Positions 8,069 to 17,248 of a DNA stretch of 35,985 nt are shown in pieces. The first letter of the stretch is position 1. Every line of letters starts with the position of its first letter. Below the pieces are notes generated by a model. It ran no database searches, had not been told where the DNA came from, and was given only the letters and a program-made list of their open reading frames with translations. The translations under genes were made by a program, and so were the position numbers. The DNA lies in the NCBI GenBank assembly GCA_002480495.1, contig DLCG01000017.1:271597-307581 (forward strand), given 5' to 3'. Origin of the DNA: Rhodobiaceae bacterium UBA7804. GTDB taxonomy: Bacteria > Pseudomonadota > Alphaproteobacteria > Parvibaculales > Parvibaculaceae.

Positions 8069-8098
8069 CCGGCAAAGGCCGGTAAAGGCCGGCAAAGG
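8069..8098 (+). repeat. Three tandem 10-bp repeats before rppH
   Basis: The unit CCGGCAAAGG occurs three times in direct succession (8069-8078, 8079-8088, 8089-8098); the middle copy has T for C at its fifth base. It fills the short gap between the deacetylase stop and the rppH Shine-Dalgarno region. A change in copy number would alter leader spacing without changing a reading frame. No function is demonstrated. Confidence 0.8.
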
Positions 8099-8111
8099 AA
8101 AGAGAAGCCAC

Positions 8112-8636
8112 ATGCCCAGCCACAAACCGGATGGAGCCCAGGTGCCGCCCGAAACGCTTCCCTACCGGCCGTGCGTCGGCATCATGCTCATCAACCGCGA
8201 CGGGCTCGTCTGGGTCGGCAACCGCGTGCAGGAAGTCGATACGGGCAGCGCGCTGACCTGGCAGATGCCCCAGGGCGGCATCGACGAGGGCGAAAGCCCC
8301 GAGGAAGCGGCGCTGCGCGAACTGCGCGAAGAGACGGGCACGCAAAAGGCCCGCATCATCGGCGAGACCAGCGACTGGCTAACCTACGATCTGCCGCCAC
8401 ATCTCGTCGGCGTAGCGCTTAAAGGCAAGTATCGCGGACAGAAGCAGAAATGGTTCGCCATGCGCTTCACCGGCGAGGACGGCGATATCGACATCGCTGC
8501 CGACGACCATCAGGAGTTCAGCGAATGGACCTGGGTCCCCGTCTCGGAACTCGTGGAACTGATCGTGCCGTTCAAGCGCGGCGTCTATGAAGAGATTGTC
8601 CGCGAACTCGGGCCTCTTGCGAAACCCGAAGCCTGA
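8112..8636 (+). CDS. rppH: RNA pyrophosphohydrolase (Nudix)
   Basis: RppH removes pyrophosphate from the 5' end of triphosphorylated RNAs, opening them to decay by RNase E; related enzymes act on dinucleoside polyphosphates. The 174-residue protein starts with YRPCVGIMLINRDG, has the WQMPQGGIDEGE segment leading into a complete Nudix box at about residues 55-77 (ending RELREETGT), and the motif KGKYRGQKQKWFAMRF typical of RppH. The C-terminal FKRGVYEEIV is also conserved. ATG 8112 was chosen because AGGAAAGAGAAG lies just upstream and upstream extension would run into the previous gene. It is the last gene of this plus-strand run and meets a minus-strand gene six bases after its stop. Confidence 0.95.
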   Translation: MPSHKPDGAQVPPETLPYRPCVGIMLINRDGLVWVGNRVQEVDTGSALTWQMPQGGIDEGESPEEAALRELREETGTQKARIIGETSDWLTYDLPPHLVGVALKGKYRGQKQKWFAMRFTGEDGDIDIAADDHQEFSEWTWVPVSELVELIVPFKRGVYEEIVRELGPLAKPEA

Positions 8637-8642
8637 GCCGCC

Positions 8643-9725
8643 TCAACTTCGCTCTCCGGCGCTTGCGCGCCATTCCTCTTCGATACTTCCAAGTTTTGCC
8701 GCAAGCGGCTCGACACGTGTTCTGAAAGCATAACTCGCATAGTCCCAGCGCTCGCTGTCGCGAAGCGCGAAGATGCGGGAAAGCTTCTCCTCCGTCATGT
8801 CGAGCAACACACGAAGCCGGTCGATCTTTGCCTGAAGTTCCGCCGGAACCTGCGGTCTTGCCTCGGCAAGCATCTTGCCCATTGCATCGAGATGCGCCGG
8901 GCCTGCGGCGGCCGGCGGCCCGGCACTGACCGCCGCTCCCATGTAGCTCGAAAGTGCGGCGCGCAGATCTTCGAGATCGCCGCGAAATTCGGCGAAAGGC
9001 CCGACCGGGCCGACAAAATCCGGCGAAGAGGTGGCGAGCATCCGATCCATCACCTCGGTGCAAAGCATCTGCGCCTCTTCAAGCGCGGGTTGCACATCCT
9101 CTGTGTAAAGCTGAAGACCGGGATAACGGTTTACAGTACCGGCGATCGAGGCAATGGCGCGCTGCTCCGCGAGAAGGCGGGCGACAAGCCGCTGCATCTC
9201 CACGAGCTGCACGAGCTTGCGCCCGTCCGTCCAGCTCGAGGATTGCCGGACAAGCGCTTCAGCGGCCTCCTGCATGCGCACCGTCGCCTGCAGCCATTCG
9301 CGATGGAAGCCCTCGCCCTCGGTCAGCAAATATCCGCGAAGCGCGACGAGGCTCGCTTCGCGTTCGTCCTCGAAATCGGCAAGCAGCGCATCGAAGGCCG
9401 AAAGGCCAATGACGGCCGGCTGCACCGGCGCAGGCGTGAAAGCCGCAGGTTCCACGCGTGCCGCGCTTTCCTCGGCCGGCATCTGCACAAGCGGCAGAAG
9501 GAGAAAATAGGCCATGCCCGCTCCCACTGCCAAGCCGAGCGCGAGCCAGAGCCGCCCATGTCTTCTCCGCGTTACGGAAAAGACAGGAGCCCTCAAATGG
9601 ATTCTTCTACGAGGATTGCCGGACTTGCGGGGTTCCGGGCCCTGCGGGCCGTTGCCGGGCCTCTCCGCAGACCCGTAGCGCGAACGCCAATAGGCCTCGG
9701 AGTCACGCGTGAGCGAAAAAGGCAT
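8643..9725 (-). CDS. One-pass membrane protein with CHASE3-like extracytoplasmic domain
   Basis: I do not recognise a named gene. The 360-residue protein has an Arg-rich N-terminal cytoplasmic tail, one transmembrane helix at about residues 58-81, and an alpha-helical remainder that should lie in the periplasm. The segment ALRGYLLTEGEGFHREW matches the hallmark of CHASE3 sensor domains, which normally sit at the N-terminus of histidine kinases and chemoreceptors. No kinase, HAMP, MCP or cyclase domain follows, so it cannot signal by itself in the usual way. ATG at 9725 was preferred over the ATG at 9734 because AGGA lies six bases before it. It is transcribed alone, convergent with rppH. The CHASE3 assignment is a judgement from motif and helical pattern. 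Confidence 0.75.
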   Translation of the reverse strand: MPFSLTRDSEAYWRSRYGSAERPGNGPQGPEPRKSGNPRRRIHLRAPVFSVTRRRHGRLWLALGLAVGAGMAYFLLLPLVQMPAEESAARVEPAAFTPAPVQPAVIGLSAFDALLADFEDEREASLVALRGYLLTEGEGFHREWLQATVRMQEAAEALVRQSSSWTDGRKLVQLVEMQRLVARLLAEQRAIASIAGTVNRYPGLQLYTEDVQPALEEAQMLCTEVMDRMLATSSPDFVGPVGPFAEFRGDLEDLRAALSSYMGAAVSAGPPAAAGPAHLDAMGKMLAEARPQVPAELQAKIDRLRVLLDMTEEKLSRIFALRDSERWDYASYAFRTRVEPLAAKLGSIEEEWRASAGERS

Positions 9726-9954
9726 CACACACATCCTGTCGATGCCGAGCCCCGAACTGCGACCACAATGATGCTAGCGCCAAAACATGGAGAGATGGAA
9801 GCCCGCAATTGTGCCGTAATGTAACAAATGGTGCCGGGCGCCGATTTACGCTGGCCGCAAGCGCCATTTGGTGCTTTGAATCGACCTCGCGGGGTACGCA
9901 GACGATGGAATCCGCCATGGAACCATCGCGAACCGGGCTGGTCCGGAGGAGCGC

Positions 9955-10713
9955 ATGTCTGGTTTCCGCCGTGCTTTTCAGATTACCGCCATTGCGTTTA
10001 TCGTGCTGCTCATGCTCGACCGCAACGCACGCATGATGGCCGCCAGCATTATTCAGAACGGCTATGCTTTCATGGCTCGCGCGCAAGAGCCGCCAATCCC
10101 GCTTGCGCGGCCGCCGCTGCTCGGCCTTGCCGATCTCGACGACTGCCTGCGCGGCACGGCGCGTATCGACGGCGACAATGCCTATGCCGCCTTCTGTGCG
10201 GATCTTGCCGGGCTCTCCGGAGAAACCGGGGGCGAGACGAACGAAGCCCGCATGGCGGTGGCAACGCTACCAGCCGCACCCCCGGGCGAGAAACACGCGC
10301 CGGACAGGAAGGAATGCATCGTCGACGCGCTGGGCGTACCCGCGCGCAAGATCGACGGCATATGGGTGAAGGCGGATCGAGGGCAGAACCTCACGGAAGG
10401 CGAGTCGAACCGCCTGATCGCCGTGCCCGCGTCCTGTCCGGTGCAGAGCCCGGCGGAGGGAAACGTGCTCTATGCCGGCTTCTTCAAGGGCTATAGCGGC
10501 GTCGTCATCCTTGAGACGGCGAAGAAGAAGCGCATAACGGTAGCGGGGCTTGGCCGCGTCGCCATCCAGCGTGGGGAGAAAGTGGCGCTTGGCGGAGAGA
10601 TCGGGACAACGCCGGAAAGCCCGGCGCCGGCACTCGCCGAAGCCCTGAACGGCAGGGGAGAGGCGGTGCTTCTCTACGTCGCGGACGGAAGATCGCCCGG
10701 CCCGGCTTCGTGA
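9955..10713 (+). CDS. Exported protein with degenerate LytM/M23-like C-terminal domain
   Basis: No named gene is recognised. The 252-residue protein has an N-terminal hydrophobic segment (about 6-22), which should export or anchor it, then a low-complexity Ala/Pro region. From about 165 the pattern SPAEGNVLYAGFFKGYSG, a VVILET strand, GLGRVAIQRGEKVALGGEIG and VLLYVADG follows the beta-barrel repeat order of LytM (M23) domains, much as in the EnvC protein at 4085-5440. The zinc ligands are not present, so peptidase activity is unlikely. The start ATG has a strong GGAGGA at 9945-9950. It stands alone between two minus-strand genes. The LytM reading is inference and needs a profile or structure search. 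Confidence 0.7.
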   Translation: MSGFRRAFQITAIAFIVLLMLDRNARMMAASIIQNGYAFMARAQEPPIPLARPPLLGLADLDDCLRGTARIDGDNAYAAFCADLAGLSGETGGETNEARMAVATLPAAPPGEKHAPDRKECIVDALGVPARKIDGIWVKADRGQNLTEGESNRLIAVPASCPVQSPAEGNVLYAGFFKGYSGVVILETAKKKRITVAGLGRVAIQRGEKVALGGEIGTTPESPAPALAEALNGRGEAVLLYVADGRSPGPAS

Positions 10714-10726
10714 CCCTGCCTTCTGC

Positions 10727-11551
10727 TCAGACTGCGGCGCGTGCGAGCTGCCAGTTCCGGAACTGCCAGTAACGCCAGGCAAGCGCGGAAACCGCGCGCA
10801 TGACAAGGCCATGCGGCTTGAGGCCCGCCGCCTTGCCGACCATCGAGATCAGCCGCTCCACGTGCTGCCTGCGATAAAGGCCGAGCGCGCGCTTCTCATA
10901 GGCCTTGGCGAAAGTCTCGCGCTTGTAGGGGACGCTGCCGTCGGGCGGCGTGTTCGCCGCGTAATAGGCGCAGGCGAGTTCATCGTCATCCGCTTCCGAG
11001 ACGCGGCCGACCGCGACGCGGATACGATCGAGAATCGAAGGGGGCGTTTCGCCGAGATCGTTGAACTGATCGTAGAAGAGCTTGTAGTGGCGGAACTCAT
11101 CCGCCGCGATGTTGGATGCGATCTGCTTCAGGACCGGCTCGTCAGTCGCGTCCTTGATCGCCGTGTAATAGGAGGATGTGCCGCTCTCGACGACGCAGCG
11201 CGCAATGAGTTCGCCGCCGCGGCTTCCGCGCACGCTCTCGATCGCATCCGTCGGGATCGAGTAGCCTTCGCGGAAACGCCGGAAGGCGTCGTCGAAGCTG
11301 AAATCGGGATCGGCCAGTTCAGCCCAGCGCGCCAGCGCCTGGCCATGCTGCACCTCTTCGCCACCCCATTTGTGAATGGCTTCCTTCACGTCCGGACGGT
11401 CAGCAAAGACGTTGCAGAGATAGGTCACATAGTCGGGCGCGTTGAACTCGACCATCGCCGCCGCCTTCACCGCGCGCAGAATATCGGGATCGACCTTCGA
11501 AGCGTCGAAGTCCTGCCATCTGATATCGTCGAGTGTCCAGTGACGGCTCAT
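10727..11551 (-). CDS. Ferritin-like di-iron protein
   Basis: This 274-residue, mostly helical protein carries a full set of ligands for a carboxylate-bridged di-iron site: Glu35, Glu66 and His69 (EVQH), Glu122, and Glu152 and His155 (EFRH). Two ExxH motifs plus two single Glu residues are the pattern of the ferritin-like superfamily, which includes rubrerythrins, acyl-ACP desaturases and di-iron oxygenases. I cannot tell oxidase, oxygenase or iron-handling roles apart. There is no signal peptide, so it should be cytoplasmic. It is a single gene, with a plausible promoter at 11610-11638 and a weak AGGG before the ATG. It ends 13 bases from the convergent neighbour. Confidence 0.82.
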   Translation of the reverse strand: MSRHWTLDDIRWQDFDASKVDPDILRAVKAAAMVEFNAPDYVTYLCNVFADRPDVKEAIHKWGGEEVQHGQALARWAELADPDFSFDDAFRRFREGYSIPTDAIESVRGSRGGELIARCVVESGTSSYYTAIKDATDEPVLKQIASNIAADEFRHYKLFYDQFNDLGETPPSILDRIRVAVGRVSEADDDELACAYYAANTPPDGSVPYKRETFAKAYEKRALGLYRRQHVERLISMVGKAAGLKPHGLVMRAVSALAWRYWQFRNWQLARAAV

Positions 11552-11609
11552 GGGACCCTGCCTTGCTATTCGACAGCCCTTCGGGCCGGGCTCGTCATAT
11601 TACGGTATC

Positions 11610-11638
11610 AATATAGCGGCATGGGGCACCGGGTTTAA
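11610..11638 (-). promoter_or_regulatory. Candidate promoter of the ferritin-like gene
   Basis: On the minus strand, TTAAAC (11638-11633) and TATATT (11615-11610) are 17 bases apart. The -10 element matches consensus at five of six positions, the -35 at three. This places the RNA start about 50 bases before the ATG at 11551. Pattern match only. Confidence 0.4.
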
Positions 11639-11694
11639 GGGCGGCGCCAAGGCCGATTGCCGCAGCCGCCTTTCCTGCCGCTTCCGAAACGAAA

Positions 11695-11724
11695 GGGCGG
11701 CGCTCCGGGTTTCGGAGGCCGCCC
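11695..11724 (-). terminator. Rho-independent terminator after atpC
   Basis: A GC-rich stem pairs GGGCGGCGCTCCG with CGGAGGCCGCCC around a short loop, with one mismatch. It lies about 30 bases beyond the atpC stop. On the minus strand it is followed by TTTCGTTT. On the plus strand the tail is more T-rich (11726-11739), but no plus-strand gene ends nearby. It most likely ends the atp transcript and could work in both directions. Confidence 0.65.
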
Positions 11725-11752
11725 CTCTTTATTTCTTTTGCCCTGAAAAAGG

Positions 11753-12151
11753 TCAGAGCGCCTGACGAAGCGCTTTCAGGTGGTCGAGCTTTTCCTGCGC
11801 GATCTGGCGCCTTTCGTCGGTCTTGGCGTCCGCCACATCTTCCTCGGCATTGGAGATTTCGCGCTCCAGCGCCGCGCTGTCGAGCTCGGCCAGCGGCACG
11901 GTATGCTCGGCAAGGACGGTGAGGCCCGCAGGCGTCACCTCGACGAAACCGCCGCGCACGAAGTAGCGGCGTTCCGGCTGCCCTTCGGTCTCGACGCCGA
12001 TGACGCCGGGACGAAGCGTCGACATGACCGGCGCATGGCCGCCCATGATGCCCATGTCGCCTTCCGTGCCCGGCACCGTAACGAGATCGACCTGCTCGGA
12101 AATGAGCAGCCGCTCGGGCGATACGAGGTCGAAACTCAGCTTCTCAGCCAT
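11753..12151 (-). CDS. atpC: ATP synthase F1 subunit epsilon
   Basis: Epsilon is part of the central stalk of F1 and regulates ATP hydrolysis. The 132-residue sequence opens with LSFDLVSPERLL, has the beta-sandwich signature VPGTEGDMGIMGGHAPVMSTLRPG, and VRGGFVEVTPAGLTVLAEHT, and ends in a helical hairpin rich in Ala, Glu and Lys. Length and motifs are standard. It is the last gene of the minus-strand atpHAGDC cluster, following atpD by 28 bases, and a strong hairpin lies just after it. The F0 genes are not in this window, as is usual in alphaproteobacteria, where F0 and F1 clusters are separate. Confidence 0.96.
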   Translation of the reverse strand: MAEKLSFDLVSPERLLISEQVDLVTVPGTEGDMGIMGGHAPVMSTLRPGVIGVETEGQPERRYFVRGGFVEVTPAGLTVLAEHTVPLAELDSAALEREISNAEEDVADAKTDERRQIAQEKLDHLKALRQAL

Positions 12152-12179
12152 CCGCTTTCACCTTGTCCGGTCAGTCGCG

Positions 12180-13616
<1,437 letters not shown>

Positions 13617-13963
13617 ACTGTCTATCCCTGCTTCGCGTGCCGGGAAGCGGCTGATGGCTTCCCAAGTTCCTGTCTGCGGCGCGTCAACCGCCCCGCTTGT
13701 CCGTTCCAACTCGCCTTCCGGTTCCACATGGACGGCAAAGCCTTCGATCAGCTTGCCATCTTCCGCGGAAGGCGCCGGAAGCGCCCTGGGCCCCAAAACG
13801 CGTCCCGGCAGGACGCGCGCAAGAAGCCTTCTCACATTCTCGAGCAACCGCTGTCTCCAGCCGCGCCCGCTACCGAACTCCGCCATGCCGCCCCTTCCGA
13901 TCGACCGGCCCCGCCGGGGCCCCTTGTCTTCCGGGACGTCTCCGCCCTTTTATCCGAACCTGT
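13617..13963 (-). other. Long atpG-atpD gap with open in-frame extension
   Basis: This 347-base stretch separates atpG from atpD, much longer than usual inside an F1 operon. On the minus strand the atpD frame is open back to an ATG at 13886 preceded by GGAAGGGG, giving 90 extra residues that are Arg-rich at first and without any domain I recognise. The plus strand is also open here, as expected for GC-rich DNA. No clear hairpin terminator or promoter stands out. It may be an untranslated spacer, a small upstream peptide read into AtpD, or a real AtpD extension. Confidence 0.5.
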
Positions 13964-14851
13964 CTAGAGCGCCTCGGCGCCGGAGATGATTTCGATCAGC
14001 TCCTTGGTGATCTGCGCCTGACGGGTACGGTTATAGGTAATGGTCAGCTTGTCGATCATCTCGCCGGCATTGCGCGTCGCGTTATCCATCGCAGACATGC
14101 GTGCGCCCTGTTCGCTGGCGGCATTTTCGAGAAGCGCGCGGAATACCTGCACCGCGAGGTTGCGGGGCAGAAGATCGCGCAGAATTTCTTCTTCGTTCGG
14201 CTCATATTCGTAGATCGCGCCGCCGAGATCGGCTTCGGGCTGATCGTCAGGATTGCCGACGGCCGCCGGAATGAGCGACTGCTTGGTCGGGATCTGCGAG
14301 ACGACCGACTGGAAGCGCGAATAGAAGAGCGTGCAGACGTCGAATTCGCCTGCCTCGAACATGTCGAGCACAGTGGCCGCAATTTCCTCGGCATTGACGA
14401 AGCCGATGGAGCGCACACCCGAGAACTCGAAGGTCTTGACGATCTTCTCGCCATGCATGCGGCGCAGCGCATCGCGGCCCTTGCGGCCCACGGCGAGAAT
14501 CTTCACCGTCTTGCCCTGTGCGGTAAGACGCGCGATTTCCTCGCGCGCGAGACGCGCAATCGAAGCATTGAAGCCGCCGCAGAGACCGCGGTCGGCCGTG
14601 GCGACCACGAGAAGATGCACATCGTCGCGGCCATTGCCGACGAGAAGCGCGGGCGCCTCCGGCTGGCCGATCATGCCAGCCGAAAGATTGGCCAGCACAC
14701 GGTCCATGCGCTCCGCATAGGGGCGTGCAGCCTCAGCCGCCTCCTGCGCTCGGCGCAGTTTTGCGGCAGCAACCATCTGCATCGCCTTCGTGATCTTCTG
14801 CGTCGAACGGACGCTCGCGATGCGGTTTCTTAGGTCCTTGAGGCTCGCCAT
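13964..14851 (-). CDS. atpG: ATP synthase F1 subunit gamma
   Basis: Gamma is the rotating shaft that couples proton flow through F0 to catalysis in F1. The 295-residue protein begins MASLKDLRNRIASVRSTQKI with TKAMQMVAAAKLRRAQ, the conserved N-terminal helix, and ends with SAMDNATRNAGEMIDKLT and YNRTRQAQITKELIEIISGA, the conserved C-terminal helix. The central ADRGLCGGFNAS motif is also present. It lies 43 bases after atpA on the minus strand. Length and sequence are ordinary for alphaproteobacteria. Confidence 0.97.
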   Translation of the reverse strand: MASLKDLRNRIASVRSTQKITKAMQMVAAAKLRRAQEAAEAARPYAERMDRVLANLSAGMIGQPEAPALLVGNGRDDVHLLVVATADRGLCGGFNASIARLAREEIARLTAQGKTVKILAVGRKGRDALRRMHGEKIVKTFEFSGVRSIGFVNAEEIAATVLDMFEAGEFDVCTLFYSRFQSVVSQIPTKQSLIPAAVGNPDDQPEADLGGAIYEYEPNEEEILRDLLPRNLAVQVFRALLENAASEQGARMSAMDNATRNAGEMIDKLTITYNRTRQAQITKELIEIISGAEAL

Positions 14852-14894
14852 TCGCCCTTACCCGATGCGTGTCGCTTGAAGCCGTGGAATTCGA

Positions 14895-16423
<1,529 letters not shown>

Positions 16424-16424
<1 letters not shown>

Positions 16425-16981
16425 CAGGAAGCCTCTTTCATGGCAATCTTCAGAGAATTGAGTTTGGTGCGCAGCGAGGAATCGATCATCCGGCTGCCAA
16501 CTTTGACGACGAGCCCACCGAGGAGCCCGGCATCGACCTTGGTATTGATGTTAACGTCCCGGCCCGTGGCGGATTTCAGCGCCGCCTTGAGGCTTTCGAT
16601 CTGCGCGCCACTCAGCGCGTGCGCAGAGGTCACGTCGGCCGTCATTTCACCGCGCTTCGCCGCCAGGATCGCCTTGTAGGCCGAGATCATGTCCGGCAAG
16701 GCAAAAAGGCGGCGGTTCCGAATGACGAGACCCACGAAATTCTTCACAAGGGTCGAAGCGCCCGCCTTGTCGAGGATCGCGGCGAAGGCGCGGCCCTGCT
16801 CATCGGCGCTGAAAATCGGGCTACGGACGAGGCGAAGGAGATCCTCGCTCTCGTTCAGCATGGCACGGATACCGTCGAGATCGCCAGCCACGGCGTCGAG
16901 TGCGCCCTGCGCCTCCGCCAGTTCGAAGAGGGCTGTCGCATAACGGCCTGCCACGCCAGAGACGGGATGATCAGATGACAC
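16424..16981 (-). CDS. atpH: ATP synthase F1 subunit delta
   Basis: Delta sits on top of F1 and connects it to the peripheral stalk. GTG at 16981 gives 185 residues beginning VSSDHPVSGVAGRYATALFE, which matches the usual alphaproteobacterial start SGVAGRYAxALFELA. The longer open frame up to 17047 adds 22 residues without family support. Near the C-terminus, DVNINTKVDAGLLGGLVVKVGSRMIDSS is the conserved signature, with the SLRTKLNSLK end. It is the first gene of the F1 cluster, and AGGCGAG upstream is a modest ribosome-binding site. The promoter should lie between here and the priA stop at 17249. Confidence 0.94.
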
Positions 16982-17208
16982 GTGCGGCGCTCGCCTGTGC
17001 TTTTCGTGGAAATCGGCGCGGAAACCTGGGGGTCTCGCGCCAACCAATTGAATTCATTAGCTAATTTTGGCCTCTAGGGGCACGGGAAACGACCCGCCCC
17101 CGAGGCCGCGCGTTAGGTAACACATGGTCCGCGCATGCGCAACATGCTGGCCCCCGAAATGGGCGCGACTGCGGCATTTTGGGCCTTTTGAGGTCACGCA
17201 GCAAAGCC

Positions 17209-17223
17209 TTGACCCAGCGTCAA
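17209..17223. promoter_or_regulatory. Inverted repeat upstream of the atp cluster
   Basis: TTGAC and GTCAA form a perfect inverted repeat with a five-base spacer (CCAGC). It lies 228 bases upstream of the atpH start and 26 bases before the priA stop codon, read leftward. The half-site TTGACG could double as a -35 element on the minus strand, but I see no good -10 at the right distance. It may be an operator or chance. Confidence 0.3.
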
Positions 17224-17248
17224 CAAGCACGGGCCGCAGGCTGCGCGC

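Noticed and set aside
16982..17047. Longer atpH start at 17047
   Set aside because: The added residues have no counterpart in delta subunits; GTG 16981 reproduces the usual N-terminus.
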